Positions 18,327-27,824 are shown, numbered from the stretch's first letter. The stretch: DNA of 64,000 nt from Rhodococcus jostii NBRC 16295 (GCF_001894825.1 NZ_BCWY01000033.1:35921-99920); one strand, 5' to 3'. Translations and numbers: made by a program. Notes: a model not told the origin generated them from the letters alone.

Positions 18327-18809
18327 ATCGGCGATCTCGGACCCGATGGTCAGGAACGTGTCCTCGTCCTGTCCCATCGGGTCCGGCACGTCTTCAGGGG
18401 TCTCGTCCGCTTTGTGTCTGGGACGTGCCGCCGCCAGATCGGCCACGGATTTCGCATCCGCAGCCTCCGCGAGCCGAGCGGCCTCCCGGAGGGTGAACGT
18501 CTTCTTCAGCTGCTCCGGGGCCAGCGCCAGCACCTTCTCGCGCTGACGCTCGGTCATCGTCAACACCAGGTCGGCGTCCACCGCCAGATCGGCGGTGAGC
18601 AGCCGCGCGGTGAAATCGCTGGGATCACCGCCGAGCCCTTCGAGGACTTGCGCGGCCGTCGGTTCCATCGGGCGTCCGACCGCGGCGCGCGTACCTGCAC
18701 TTTCGGCGGTCATATCGGTGATCCCGAGCTCCTCGGCGTAGGCCACTGCGAGGCGCTCAGCCGTTGGGGAGCGGCAGACGTTTCCGGTGCAGACGAAGAG
18801 AACATGCAT
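18291..18809 (-). CDS. Low-molecular-weight protein tyrosine phosphatase
   Basis: A 172-residue enzyme with the P-loop CTGNVCRS at residues 7-14 (nucleophile Cys7, Arg13) right after the first strand, as in LMW-PTPs. A late Asp-Pro pair (VPDPMGQD) supplies the general acid. The family dephosphorylates BY-kinases in capsule and exopolysaccharide systems; the overlapping convergent kinase is the obvious partner. The length is close to the family norm, with a helical insert rich in Ala, Lys and Arg (AARLAEAADAKSVADLAAARPR). It is transcribed away from the UDP-glucose dehydrogenase gene, which starts 105 bp upstream. The start is fixed by the conserved MHVLFVCTGN opening. Confidence 0.93.
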   Translation of the reverse strand: MHVLFVCTGNVCRSPTAERLAVAYAEELGITDMTAESAGTRAAVGRPMEPTAAQVLEGLGGDPSDFTARLLTADLAVDADLVLTMTERQREKVLALAPEQLKKTFTLREAARLAEAADAKSVADLAAARPRHKADETPEDVPDPMGQDEDTFLTIGSEIADLLGVIARSVRL

Positions 18810-18914
18810 GGGCGAAGCATAGGGTCTCGCTCCGCACCGTTCGTACACGCACTGTTGGCTTCGAACATCGGTCGGGGAAATATCGCGCTCACCTGCGCCG
18901 GTTATCAAGGGTGC

Positions 18915-20237
18915 ATGCGCTGCACCGTGTTTGGAACCGGATACCTGGGAGCCACCCACGCCGCCTGTATGGCGGAACTGGGCCACGACGTTCTCGGCGT
19001 CGACATCGATCCCGGAAAAGTGGCGAAACTCTCCTCCGGGGAGGTCCCCTTCTACGAGCCCGGACTCGCGGACGTTCTGCGCCGGAACATCGACGCCGGC
19101 CGGCTGCACTTCACCACGTCGTACGCCGAGGCCGCGGAGTTCGCGGACCTCCACTTTCTCGGTGTCGGCACCCCGCAGAAGAAGGGGGAGTACGCGGCCG
19201 ACCTGCGGCACGTGCACTCGGTGATCGACACCCTGGCGCCGCTGCTCGACCGTCCCGCGGTGATCGTCGGAAAGTCGACCGTTCCGGTCGGGACGGCGGC
19301 GGACCTGGGTGAGCGGGCCCGGGCGCTCGCGCCCGCGGGTGACGACGTGGAGGTCGCGTGGAACCCGGAGTTCCTCCGGGAGGGCTTCGCCGTCCAGGAC
19401 ACCCTGCACCCGGACCGGATGGTGCTGGGAGTCGACCGGCAGCGCCCCGGACGGGCGGAAACCGAATTGCGGGAACTGTATGCCCACCTGCTGGCCGAGG
19501 ACATTCCGTTCCTGGTCACCGACCTCGCCACCGCGGAACTGGTCAAGGTCTCGGCGAACGCGTTCCTCGCCACCAAGATCTCCTTCATCAACGCCATCTC
19601 CGAGGTGTGCGAGGCCACCGGCGCCGACGTCACCCAACTCGCCGACGCGCTCGGTTACGACGCGCGGATCGGCCGGCGATTCCTCAACGCCGGGCTCGGC
19701 TTCGGTGGCGGCTGCCTGCCCAAGGACATCCGCGCGTTCATGGCCCGGGCCGGTGAACTGGGCGCGAACCAGGCGCTGCACTTCCTCCGGGAGGTCGACA
19801 GCATCAACATGCGACGACGCACCCGGATGGTGGAGTTGGCGGCGCAGGCGTGCGGAGGTTCCCTGCTCGGCGCCAACGTCGCGGTGCTCGGCGCGGCGTT
19901 CAAACCAGAATCCGACGACGTCCGCGATTCGCCCGCGCTGAACGTCGCGGGAATGATGCAGCTGCACGGGGCGGTGGTGAGCGTCTACGACCCGAAGGCG
20001 CTCGACAACTCACGACGACTGTTCCCGACATTGAACTACGCGACGTCGGCGGTCGAGGCGTGCGACAACGCCGACGCGGTGCTCCTGCTCACCGAATGGG
20101 CCGAGTTCGCAGCGCTGCAACCGGACGACCTGAACGGCGTGGTCCGCGCCCGCGTGATGGTCGACGGCCGCAACTGCCTCGACGCCGCGGACTGGCGCGC
20201 CGCAGGATGGGTCTACCGGGGGCTCGGCCGGGGCTGA
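18915..20237 (+). CDS. ugd: UDP-glucose 6-dehydrogenase
   Basis: A 440-residue NAD-dependent enzyme that oxidises UDP-glucose to UDP-glucuronate for cell-surface polysaccharide. The N-terminal Rossmann motif is FGTGYLGATHA; the catalytic Cys lies in GFGGGCLPKD; and the C-terminal nucleotide-binding half has VAVLGAAFKPESDDVRDSP. The length is typical. ATG 18915 is chosen because the Rossmann strand starts at residue 2 and AAGGG lies just upstream. It is divergent from the phosphatase and probably the nearest equivalent of mycobacterial udgA (Rv0322). Together with the kinase, phosphatase and DUF4012 protein it marks a polysaccharide function; no glycosyltransferases are in the window. Confidence 0.93.
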   Translation: MRCTVFGTGYLGATHAACMAELGHDVLGVDIDPGKVAKLSSGEVPFYEPGLADVLRRNIDAGRLHFTTSYAEAAEFADLHFLGVGTPQKKGEYAADLRHVHSVIDTLAPLLDRPAVIVGKSTVPVGTAADLGERARALAPAGDDVEVAWNPEFLREGFAVQDTLHPDRMVLGVDRQRPGRAETELRELYAHLLAEDIPFLVTDLATAELVKVSANAFLATKISFINAISEVCEATGADVTQLADALGYDARIGRRFLNAGLGFGGGCLPKDIRAFMARAGELGANQALHFLREVDSINMRRRTRMVELAAQACGGSLLGANVAVLGAAFKPESDDVRDSPALNVAGMMQLHGAVVSVYDPKALDNSRRLFPTLNYATSAVEACDNADAVLLLTEWAEFAALQPDDLNGVVRARVMVDGRNCLDAADWRAAGWVYRGLGRG

Positions 20238-20368
20238 CCTGCGCCGCGCAGGTTGCGATCGGGTCACCGAACGGATCGGACCACGCGGTTCGGTAACAGG
20301 TGAGAAAGATCGCCCGCCGCGATTGCCGGAGCGGTAGCGTCAGCGCTATTCGCAACGGAGGGCCGACG

Positions 20369-21328
20369 ATGTCGAAGGCACGTCACGGATCCCGACTCGC
20401 ATTCCTCGCTGCCGTTACCTGCGCACTCGGCGTCGCGCCCGCTCACGCGGCCGAGGTCCCGACGCAGCCGGGACCGCCGCAGTCCCAGGCCGGTGAGGCG
20501 ATCGCGTACTCGAAGCAACATCCACATTCCGCCCCTCCGGGTGTCAACGACTTCACGTGCCACCCCGATGCCGCCCATCCCCGTCCGGTCGTGCTCGTCC
20601 ACGGCAGCGACGGCAGTGCCTACGCGAACTGGGCCGGGCTGAGCCCGAAACTGAAGGCCGCGGGCTACTGCCTGTTCGCACTCAACTACGGGCAGAGACC
20701 GGGCACCGAACACTATGGGATGGAGACCATGACCGAGGGGGCGCACGAACTCGACGATTTCGTCTCCCAGGTGCTGTCTGTGACGGGCGCGTCGAAGGTC
20801 GACGTGATCGGGCACTCGCAGGGCGCGACGGTGGCCCGGTACTACATCAACAGGCTCGGCGGCGCGGCCCACGTGAACCGGTGGATCGGTCTGGCGTCCC
20901 CGACCTACGGCGGGACGTTCTTCGGGATCGCGACGGCGGTGACGTCGGTTCCCGGGGGAAGCGAGCTGATCGAGCGTTTCGGTTCGGAGGCGCTCGCCGA
21001 GCAGGTTCAGGGATCGGAATTCCTCACCGCCCTCAACACCCCCAGCGACACCGTCGCCGGGGTCGACTACACGACGATCGGGACGCGGTACGACGAGGTG
21101 ATCCAGCCGTACACCAACGTCGCGCTGCACGACCCCGGCGCGACCAACATCCTCGTCCAGGATCTGTGCCCGATCGATCAGACCGGCCACTTCAACCTCC
21201 CCTACGACCCGTACACCCAGCAATTGGTGCTCAACACCCTCGATCCGACGCACGCCGTCGTGCCGCCGTGCACGTTCGTGCCGCTGGGCACCGGGATCGC
21301 GGGAGTGATCATCGCCAGCAACTTCTGA
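20369..21328 (+). CDS. Secreted triacylglycerol lipase / esterase (alpha/beta hydrolase)
   Basis: A 319-residue protein with a signal peptide ending in APAHA (about residue 29), so exported. It has an alpha/beta-hydrolase core: the oxyanion region VLVHGSDGSAYANW, then the nucleophile elbow VIGHSQGATVARYY (GxSxG). It matches the secreted bacterial lipase group (lipase class 2/EstA type), in which a YYINRLGG helix follows the nucleophile. ATG 20369 has GGAGGG upstream; an in-frame upstream GTG would put the signal peptide too deep. It lies 131 bp after ugd and stands alone. The natural substrate is unknown; host lipids or lipid esters are likely. Confidence 0.9.
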   Translation: MSKARHGSRLAFLAAVTCALGVAPAHAAEVPTQPGPPQSQAGEAIAYSKQHPHSAPPGVNDFTCHPDAAHPRPVVLVHGSDGSAYANWAGLSPKLKAAGYCLFALNYGQRPGTEHYGMETMTEGAHELDDFVSQVLSVTGASKVDVIGHSQGATVARYYINRLGGAAHVNRWIGLASPTYGGTFFGIATAVTSVPGGSELIERFGSEALAEQVQGSEFLTALNTPSDTVAGVDYTTIGTRYDEVIQPYTNVALHDPGATNILVQDLCPIDQTGHFNLPYDPYTQQLVLNTLDPTHAVVPPCTFVPLGTGIAGVIIASNF

Positions 21329-21443
21329 CATCGCCTCCTCCGAACGGTTGCTCGGTTGCTCGGTCGGACCCCTTCGATAGACTGCGGCCCATGGAGTGGG
21401 GGGATTCCGGATCGAACCCGTGCACAGTCGAGTCAGGCGGCCC

Positions 21444-22856
21444 ATGAGTTCGGTTCTAGGTGTGTCGGTCGGTGCGAGCGCTGTGCGCTTGGCACGACCC
21501 GACGCAGTGAACCGTGACGACACCGCAGGTCGGCAGCTGCCCGATTTCCGTGCCCAGGTCGTCGCCGCCGGCCCGGACCTGCCGGAGGAACTCGCCGCCG
21601 AATCGATCGGCGTCGTCCTCGCGGGCGCCCCGGACGCCGGGCAGGTGCGCGCCACCGGCGTCGCCTACCGCGACGAAGCCCAGGCCGGCGCCGTGCAGGC
21701 CGCGATGGCGCGGCAGCAGCTCGTCGACTACCAGCTCGTCACCGAGGCCTCCGCGGCGCTGAAATTCCTCGACGTGTCGGGAGCGCTGGGTGAGCAGGCG
21801 ACGCTCGTCTTCTACGACCTGGGCAGCTCCGGGCTCACCGTGAGCGTCGTCGACCGTCCGACGGGCGAGGTGGTGGAGACCACCCGCACCGACGCGGTGA
21901 GCGGCGACGGCTTCGACCGGCTGATCCGCGACAACCAGGTGGAGAACAAACGCATCGACGCACCGGGCGACGCGGCCGCGAGATTCGCGCTCGACCTCCG
22001 CTGTCGTGAGGCGAAGGAACGGCTGTCCACCGGCGGCGCCGTCGCGGTGCCCGGCGACGGCGGGCTGCTGCTGCTCTCGCGTGACGTGTTCGACGCGCTG
22101 ATCGGTGTCACCGTCGAATCCTCGGCGCGCCTCGCCCGCGACGTGATCACGAGGTCCGGACGAGTCCCGGATGCCGTGGTGCTCATCGGTGGCGGCGCCC
22201 GGATCCCGCTCGTGCGATCGGTGCTGCAGTCGTGGCTCGGGTTGCCCGTCATCGTGCCCGACCACCCCGAACTCGTTGCGGCACAAGGTGCTGCGCTTCT
22301 CGCGCAGCAGGCGCTGCCACCACGCGTACCGGGCGCCACCGTCCTCCCGCCGCAGTATTCGCCCGAGCCCCCGTTCGACACGGACCACTCCCGCCACGCT
22401 CCGACCGCAGCGGTCGCGCGCGGCGGTGGGTCGAGCACTCCGTCCTGGCTGAGCGCCGCCGCGCCGCCGCCGAGTCAGCCGGTCGCCAAACCGCAGATCC
22501 GGGGGGCCGCACTGGCGGGAAGTGCGCTCGCTGTCGTCGCGGTGATCGGACTCGGTCTCGGGTACGGCGGCAACCTGCTGGGGCGCACGGAGGGCACGTC
22601 CCAGCCGGTGACGACGCAGCTCACCGCGGAGCCGCCCGCCGTCACCGAGATGGCCACATCGTCCCCGACGCCGTCCCCGGCGCCGTCGACGTCCGAGGCC
22701 GTCGAGGCGCCCGTCCGGACGGCGTCCCAGATCCGGATTCCCGAGCCGGAACCCGCGCCGCCACCGCCACCGCCCGCGCCGCTGTTTCCCGGTCTGCCGC
22801 AGATCCAGTTGCCGCCGCTTCAGCTGCCCGAGCTCCCCAGGTTCCCCGGAACGTAG
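21444..22856 (+). CDS. Membrane-anchored Hsp70-like protein (copy 1)
   Basis: A 470-residue protein. Residues 1-300 form an actin/Hsp70-like ATPase domain with the phosphate motif VFYDLGSSGLTVSVV and the adenosine motif VLIGGGARIPLV. There is no peptide-binding domain. A Pro- and Ala-rich linker leads to a membrane helix near 354-377 (LAGSALAVVAVIGLGLGYGG) and a Pro- and Ser-rich extracytoplasmic tail with PPPPPP and a repeated QLPPLQLPELP motif. So the ATPase faces the cytoplasm and the tail lies in the envelope. Start ATG 21444 has AGGCGG upstream. Two more proteins of this architecture are in the window (49700 and 61497). Function unknown; signalling or scaffold activity at the membrane is inferred. 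Confidence 0.85.
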   Translation: MSSVLGVSVGASAVRLARPDAVNRDDTAGRQLPDFRAQVVAAGPDLPEELAAESIGVVLAGAPDAGQVRATGVAYRDEAQAGAVQAAMARQQLVDYQLVTEASAALKFLDVSGALGEQATLVFYDLGSSGLTVSVVDRPTGEVVETTRTDAVSGDGFDRLIRDNQVENKRIDAPGDAAARFALDLRCREAKERLSTGGAVAVPGDGGLLLLSRDVFDALIGVTVESSARLARDVITRSGRVPDAVVLIGGGARIPLVRSVLQSWLGLPVIVPDHPELVAAQGAALLAQQALPPRVPGATVLPPQYSPEPPFDTDHSRHAPTAAVARGGGSSTPSWLSAAAPPPSQPVAKPQIRGAALAGSALAVVAVIGLGLGYGGNLLGRTEGTSQPVTTQLTAEPPAVTEMATSSPTPSPAPSTSEAVEAPVRTASQIRIPEPEPAPPPPPPAPLFPGLPQIQLPPLQLPELPRFPGT

Positions 22857-22948
22857 CCGCCGCCGCATCCCGACCGCCGATTGAGGTGGGCGGGCGCCGC
22901 TCCACGGGCCTACGATGAAATGGTTCCGGCGTAGAGAGGATGTGTGCA

Positions 22949-23176
22949 ATGACTGCAAATCCCGCGGAGTTCCACGGCACTCCCAGTGTTTCCCGGCCTT
23001 CGGCGGCCGCCGCGCCGGATGACACGCACCGGCTCGTTGCCTACACGAAGCCGATCCTGAAGATGTTCCCGCCCACCAGCGAGCGTGCGGCCAAGGTGAC
23101 GATGCTGACCGTCTACGCGCTGATGGTCATCGCCATCATCTTCATCGTCCTCCGGGAGTTCGGCGCCTTCAGCTAG
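22949..23176 (+). CDS. Small single-pass membrane protein
   Basis: A 75-residue protein: a soluble N-terminal half (residues 1-45) and one C-terminal membrane helix (VTMLTVYALMVIAIIFIVL). ATG 22949 is preferred because GAGAGG lies nine bases upstream; ATG 22940 directly abuts the same site and is less likely. It follows the first Hsp70-like gene by 92 bp and converges on the YibE/F gene with a gap of only 9 bp. I do not recognise a family. Confidence 0.7.
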   Translation: MTANPAEFHGTPSVSRPSAAAAPDDTHRLVAYTKPILKMFPPTSERAAKVTMLTVYALMVIAIIFIVLREFGAFS

Positions 23177-23185
23177 CGATTGCCG

Positions 23186-24481
23186 CTACTTGGAGTGGCG
23201 GCCGCCCCGAGATGCCTTCACCGCGGGCGCCCCGCCGGAAGGGCCCGCGCCGATCGGCCGCGCCAGCATCACGGCGATCGCGGTGGTCAGCGGAACCGAC
23301 AGTGCCAGGGCGATGCCGCCGACCGCGGAACGCACGATCTCGATGGCGACGGCATCGCTGAGCAGCACGTCCTGAATCGACCGTCCCGCCACGGTGAACA
23401 GCAACAGCAGCGGCAACGCCCCGCCCGCATACGCCAGGACGAGGGTGTAGACGGTGCTGGCGATGTGGTCGCGACCGACGCGCATTGACGAACCGAAGAT
23501 CTGACGCCGGGAGGCGTCGGGGTCCAGCGATGCGAGTTCGAAGGCCGACGCCGCCTGCGTGATGGTGACGTCGTTGAGCACACCCAGCGAGCCGATGATG
23601 AACCCGGCCAGGAGAAGCCCGGTGATGCTGACGTGTTGTATGTAGGTCTGGACGTTGGTGTTCTGCTCCTCGGACAGCCCGGTCAGACGGGTCATCTCGA
23701 TGGTCGCGTAGGAGAGGACCGCCGCCAGGAGCATCGATGCGAGCGTGCCCAGCAACGCCGAGCTGGTGCGCAGTGACACACCGTGCGCGAGATACAGCAC
23801 GGCATACAGGATCACGGCGCCGGAGACGAGAGCCACTGGGATCGCCGGCTTTCCGTCCAGCAGTGCCGGGAGCGTGAACAGGACGAGCACGCCGAACGAG
23901 ACGACGATGCCGACGAGGGCGCGGAACCCTCGCCACCGTGCGACCGCGATCACGACGGCGGCGAACGCGAGTGCGATCAGGGTGACGGGCAGGCCGCGGG
24001 CATAGTCCTCGAACGAGTACTCCGTCGTCCCGTTCACGTCCGTCTGGCGGGACAGCCGGATGTGCTCGCCCACCCGCAGGTCGGGCTGACCGGGGCCGGG
24101 AATGATCTCGAGCAGCGTCTGGGTGCCGGTGTTGGGACCGGACTCGATGTCGACGATGCTGCGCTGGCACTCGTACGCGCCGGCCGGCGGTGGCAGCGGG
24201 GCACCGGTGAAGGCGCGCCCGGCGGACGGACTACCGCAGTCGCCGATGTTCTGCATCGTCACCGTGCCCGATTCCGTCACCACCGCACCGCCCTGGGCGC
24301 TCTGGAAGGGCTGCTCGACGTCGACGCTCGGCTTGCCGGGCCACAACGCGATGGCGCCGACGAGCACCGCGACACCGATGGCGACGAGAAGCCCGACGAC
24401 CACCTTCGCGGCCGTGGGTCCCATCGGGGCCGGACCGTCGCTGTGTCCGTGGCCGTGGCCGTGTCCGTGGAACTCGCTCAT
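23186..24481 (-). CDS. YibE/F family membrane protein
   Basis: About 431 residues from ATG 24481; a GTG at 24520 would add 13 residues, and neither start has a good ribosome site. A His-rich N-terminus (HGHGHGHSDG) precedes a first membrane helix and an extracytoplasmic domain of about 130 residues (DGxAFTGAPLPPPAGAYECQ region), followed by about seven further helices. The helix block and the NDVTITQA motif match the YibE/YibF family, whose function is not firmly known. The His-rich cytoplasmic start could bind metal. It is divergent from the ImmA-type metallopeptidase across a 497-bp gap. Confidence 0.8.
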   Translation of the reverse strand: MSEFHGHGHGHGHSDGPAPMGPTAAKVVVGLLVAIGVAVLVGAIALWPGKPSVDVEQPFQSAQGGAVVTESGTVTMQNIGDCGSPSAGRAFTGAPLPPPAGAYECQRSIVDIESGPNTGTQTLLEIIPGPGQPDLRVGEHIRLSRQTDVNGTTEYSFEDYARGLPVTLIALAFAAVVIAVARWRGFRALVGIVVSFGVLVLFTLPALLDGKPAIPVALVSGAVILYAVLYLAHGVSLRTSSALLGTLASMLLAAVLSYATIEMTRLTGLSEEQNTNVQTYIQHVSITGLLLAGFIIGSLGVLNDVTITQAASAFELASLDPDASRRQIFGSSMRVGRDHIASTVYTLVLAYAGGALPLLLLFTVAGRSIQDVLLSDAVAIEIVRSAVGGIALALSVPLTTAIAVMLARPIGAGPSGGAPAVKASRGGRHSK

Positions 24482-24978
24482 CGGCCGCGTCGCTGCTGGG
24501 GGGATAGTCTCCGCACGCACGACAGGGTAGCCGGACTGCTGCCGGTGACGCCGTGACGGAAGTGGCCTGAGATGCCGCTGTTGCCGAACTGTCAGGTTCG
24601 TATTGCCTTCGTATCGCTTATATGTCGCCGGTGTGATTAGATATCGAAGAACGGCACACGGCAGCTAATCTGCAGCGAACGCCGAACTCCACGCAAGGGT
24701 GGTCCGGAACTCCGAACGAGGGGTGTGTTCCGCGGACGCTGACACGCTGTGCGGAGAGATTTGCCGAGCTGGGTGGCGGGGTACAGGGGGGGTTGACCCC
24801 GCCACCGACCTGGCGCCCACAGGGGGGGAGGGGCGACAGGTGCTCGCGGCACTCGAGGTGCCGGTTGCCAATCTACCGACACGGTAGGGGTATTCGTCAA
24901 CCGGGCCGGTGAAATTGCCCACATGTCGTGACCTCGCAACGCGACGGCCTAGGATTATGGCCGTTCGGAGGTGTTCCA
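24482..24978. other. Intergenic region between divergent yibE/F and immA-like genes
   Basis: No coding frame with normal codon use. The left part (about 24590-24660) is more AT-rich and contains sequences such as TATATG that could serve promoters. The middle has G-runs (around 24788 and 24823) that could form G-quadruplexes. The right end carries the ribosome site GGAGG at 24967-24971 for the next gene. No clear operator was found. Confidence 0.5.
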
Positions 24979-25497
24979 GTGCGAATCTCGCGGCAGTCGC
25001 GATCCAGCAACCATCTTCGCCGGATCGTGGCGGAGATGAGTATTCCCGTGCCCTGGAACAGGGATCAACTCGTCGCCGACGTCGCAGCCCGGCGGGGGCG
25101 TCCGATCCACCTGGTTCCCGTCTCGCACGCCCTGGTCCAGGGCGGTCATTCCGGACTCTGGCTCGCGCGGGCCGACGACGACGTGATCCTGTACGCGGCA
25201 GGCACGTCGGACGTGCACGCCACCCACATCATCTGCCACGAACTGGCACACATGGAACTCGGACACGATCGCGATGCGGTCGGGGACACGTCCGTCGACT
25301 CGACCGTGCTGTCGGCGGCCGCGCCGTCGGTCGACACGGCGCGCGTGGTCCGAATGCTGGGCCGGTCCAACTATTCGAACGACCAGGAATACGAGGCGGA
25401 ACTCCTCGCCACCCTGATCATGGCGGGTCGCCGGTCGAGGACGAGCGACGACACAGTCGGTGACGCACGGGTGTCGCGGATGCTCGGAACGTTCTGA
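24979..25497 (+). CDS. ImmA/IrrE-type zinc metallopeptidase
   Basis: A 172-residue protein with the zincin motif HELAH (His87, Glu88, His91) inside IICHELAHMELGHD, typical of the ImmA/IrrE family, which cleaves repressors in mobile elements and stress circuits. GTG 24979 is chosen because a strong GGAGG lies seven bases before it. The gene is followed four bases later by a MAB_1171c-type membrane protein, with two helix-turn-helix genes on the opposite strand. This gene company suggests a sensing module in which the peptidase acts on one of the regulators. Substrate unproven. No mobile-element genes were seen nearby. Confidence 0.85.
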   Translation: MRISRQSRSSNHLRRIVAEMSIPVPWNRDQLVADVAARRGRPIHLVPVSHALVQGGHSGLWLARADDDVILYAAGTSDVHATHIICHELAHMELGHDRDAVGDTSVDSTVLSAAAPSVDTARVVRMLGRSNYSNDQEYEAELLATLIMAGRRSRTSDDTVGDARVSRMLGTF

Positions 25498-25501
25498 CGC
25501 C

Positions 25502-26677
25502 GTGTACGAACCGCCCACCTATGTGAGCTGGCCGCTCCTCGCCGTCGTCTGGGCGACGACGCTGCTGCGCCTGGCGCTCGTCCGGTCGACCGTCGCCGAA
25601 CGACGGATGAACGCCGCCCTCGTCTTCGCGTCCCTCTCCCTCGTCCTCCAGCGGTCACTGGCGCAGCACTGGCTGGACCTCTGGTTCGGATACGGCTTCG
25701 CGAACACTCTCAGCAACGTCTGCATCATGCTCACCGCGGCGTCGCTGATCAGCCTCTTCTCCGCGTGGGCGCTCGGCCCGGCCCGTCTTCCCCGCATCCA
25801 CGTCGTGTCGCTGTCGGTGTGCCTCGTCGCGGGGGCGATCCTCATCGGCCTGAGCGCACCGGCGCGATCGCGGGGTGTCGCCGTCGCCGACGAGGGTGGC
25901 TGGCTCTTCGCGGCGTATTGCATCACGTACGCAACCCCGATCCTCGCTGTCGCCCTGCTCAACCTGTGGATCTCCCTGAAGGCCGTGCGCAGCGCGACGC
26001 CGGGACGCGAACGCCGGGTGTTCCTCGCCGTCATCGCCCTGTCGCTGTTCGAGGTCCTCGACATGGGGATCGTCGTGACGACCGGCGTGGTCAACGCGGT
26101 CAGCGAAGACAACGTCCTGACCGAATCGCACAGCGACTCGGGGGCGTTCATCCGCCTGCTCGCCGTGTCGGCGGGCGCGCTCATCTCGGTGGGACCGGTG
26201 GCGCGGGTGCTCATACACCGTCGGCGGTCGCGGCGGGTCGCGCGCCGGCTACATCCGATGTGGCTGACCCTGACCGGCGCGGTGCCCGAAGTGGTGCTGG
26301 AACTGCGTCCGGAGGATCGGCGGACATTGTCCGCCCGCGGCCGCCTGGACCGGATGAGCGTCGAGATCCGCGACGCGATCATGATCCTCGACCGGCACGT
26401 GGTGTTCGAACTCGGCGGGCCCACCGGCACCGCACCGCCCGTGGTCACAGCGACGCGGCTGCACCTCGCGTGCCTGGCCCGGAGAGCCGGTCACCCGGCG
26501 CACGGCACCGGCGGAACCACGCACCTGACGGACGTCGGCGGCGAACCGTGGGAGCTGGCGCGGCTGGCCGATCACTGGCGGGACGCCGAGCGCGTGGCGA
26601 CCGGACTCTGGGCGCGTCGCCTACCGCAGTTCGGCGGACCCGAGGACCCGTCGGCACGCGTCCCCGCTCAGGTCTGA
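25502..26677 (+). CDS. MAB_1171c-type multi-pass membrane protein
   Basis: A 391-residue protein with about seven membrane helices in residues 8-250 and a soluble C-terminal domain containing RLDRMSVEIRDAIMIL, a hallmark of the family named after MAB_1171c and annotated as putative transporter. It starts at GTG 25502, four bases after the metallopeptidase stop, so the pair is one operon. The C-terminal 10 bp overlap the convergent EspR-like gene. Transport has not been shown; a sensory membrane protein that works with the peptidase is equally possible. Confidence 0.75.
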   Translation: MYEPPTYVSWPLLAVVWATTLLRLALVRSTVAERRMNAALVFASLSLVLQRSLAQHWLDLWFGYGFANTLSNVCIMLTAASLISLFSAWALGPARLPRIHVVSLSVCLVAGAILIGLSAPARSRGVAVADEGGWLFAAYCITYATPILAVALLNLWISLKAVRSATPGRERRVFLAVIALSLFEVLDMGIVVTTGVVNAVSEDNVLTESHSDSGAFIRLLAVSAGALISVGPVARVLIHRRRSRRVARRLHPMWLTLTGAVPEVVLELRPEDRRTLSARGRLDRMSVEIRDAIMILDRHVVFELGGPTGTAPPVVTATRLHLACLARRAGHPAHGTGGTTHLTDVGGEPWELARLADHWRDAERVATGLWARRLPQFGGPEDPSARVPAQV

Positions 26678-27108
26678 CGGGGGTCGGGTGCCGCGGCCGG
26701 CACAGGTCCGTGAGTGCGCCGCAGATTCTCCAGCAGGGGAATCAGTGATTCCATCTCGGCGGTGGTCGGCTCCGCGCCCGCGTCGAGCGACCGCATGGAC
26801 AGGTGCCGGACCCCGGCCTCGCGGACCGCGATCTTGAAGCGCACGAGAGTGTCGTAATCGTGATAGCCGTCGGCGGCGAGGTACTGCTCAGGAGCATGGA
26901 AGTGCTGGGCGACCGCCCGGAGGACGTCCGGTTCGGGCGTGTGGTGATCGCCGCTGCGCAGCGACTCGATCACGGCAGGCTCGACGGGACGGCCGAGAAT
27001 CCGGGACACCTCCGCGGCGACGGTGTCTTCTCCCGGTTCGGGGCCGTCGAGGTCGTGGGCGAGCGAGAACAGGCGGTTGACCCGCACCGACAGCGGCACG
27101 CCGGTCAT
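26668..27108 (-). CDS. EspR-like helix-turn-helix regulator
   Basis: A 146-residue protein. The order VNRLF, VEPAVIESLRSGDHHTPEPDVLRAVAQHF and YLAADGYHDYDTLVRFK follows the plan of mycobacterial EspR (XRE-type HTH, then a dimerisation helix). The middle LRSG...P...L.A.A..F block is the recognition region. Its ATG overlaps the stop of the upstream XRE gene (ATGA), so both are co-translated. It shares 10 bp at its 3' end with the convergent membrane protein gene. EspR proteins act as nucleoid-associated regulators; targets here are unknown. Confidence 0.78.
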   Translation of the reverse strand: MTGVPLSVRVNRLFSLAHDLDGPEPGEDTVAAEVSRILGRPVEPAVIESLRSGDHHTPEPDVLRAVAQHFHAPEQYLAADGYHDYDTLVRFKIAVREAGVRHLSMRSLDAGAEPTTAEMESLIPLLENLRRTHGPVPAAAPDPRQT

Positions 27109-27824
27109 GCGTTCACCTCCGTGTCTCCACTGAGGTCGCGGTCGTCGGTGGCCACGAGTTTCACCGCGTCCTCCCATCGACGCCAGAAGCGCTCCCGTGT
27201 GGCCGCGTCGAGGTCCTCTTCCCGGCCGTAGAGGAACCGGCGGTACCGCGCCTCCTCGAGCTCACGCGGATCGGTGACGGTGGACGGTTCCTCCAGCAGG
27301 TGGCCGAACGCGAACTCCACCAGCGGCTGGCGGGGTCCGGCGGGGCCTCCGTTGACTTCCAGCAACCGCGTCACGTACGCACCGGTGATCTTCGATACCA
27401 CCCGGCTCAGTTCCCCCGCCGCCTCGGCCAGCCCCGGCACCTCGGGGTGCGCCGCGCTCAGCTTGGTGATCCGGGTGTGCGGCCCCAGGATCTCGATGAT
27501 CGTGTCCAGATCCAGCGGAATCTCCGAGGGCCCCAGGGCGAGCGGGCGCGACGGCTGCGACCGTTCTTCCCCGTCGAGGGCCTCGAGGGGCGTCGGGTGG
27601 CCACCGTCGAGCGTGCGCGCCGCGCTTCCCGGCGCCCAGCGGAGCGCGGCGTCCAGTTTGCGGAGGGTCTCGATACTCGGATCCGGGCCGGTCCCGTTCT
27701 CCGCCCGCGTCTGCGCGGCGTCGGACGGACCACCGGCGGCCGTGACCTCGTCCTGTGTGAGGTTCAGCAAACGCCGTCGCTTATGGACGAATTGTCCGAA
27801 ACGCGCGCGGGTGCCGGTGACCAT
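27105..27824 (-). CDS. XRE-family transcriptional regulator
   Basis: A 239-residue protein with an N-terminal helix-turn-helix (RFGQFVHKRRRLLNLTQDEVTAAGG, then SDAAQTRAENG, about residues 8-50) and a longer C-terminal part of unknown fold. ATG 27824 has GGGGGA five bases upstream and is preferred to the in-frame start at 27848. A 7-bp inverted repeat lies 23-42 bases upstream of the start and may be its own operator. It lies between aspC/alaA (56 bp upstream) and the EspR-like gene (overlapping), so read-through from the aminotransferase is possible. Confidence 0.82.
   Translation of the reverse strand: MVTGTRARFGQFVHKRRRLLNLTQDEVTAAGGPSDAAQTRAENGTGPDPSIETLRKLDAALRWAPGSAARTLDGGHPTPLEALDGEERSQPSRPLALGPSEIPLDLDTIIEILGPHTRITKLSAAHPEVPGLAEAAGELSRVVSKITGAYVTRLLEVNGGPAGPRQPLVEFAFGHLLEEPSTVTDPRELEEARYRRFLYGREEDLDAATRERFWRRWEDAVKLVATDDRDLSGDTEVNA

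Noticed and set aside
21391..21432. A tRNA T-arm-like string (GGTTCGATCC on the minus strand)
   Set aside because: The T-stem does not pair, and no acceptor, D or anticodon arm could be found nearby. It overlaps the start region of the Hsp70-like gene.
24699..24887. Short plus-strand frame in the gap before the metallopeptidase gene
   Set aside because: No ribosome site, atypical codon use and G-runs; no homology recognised.
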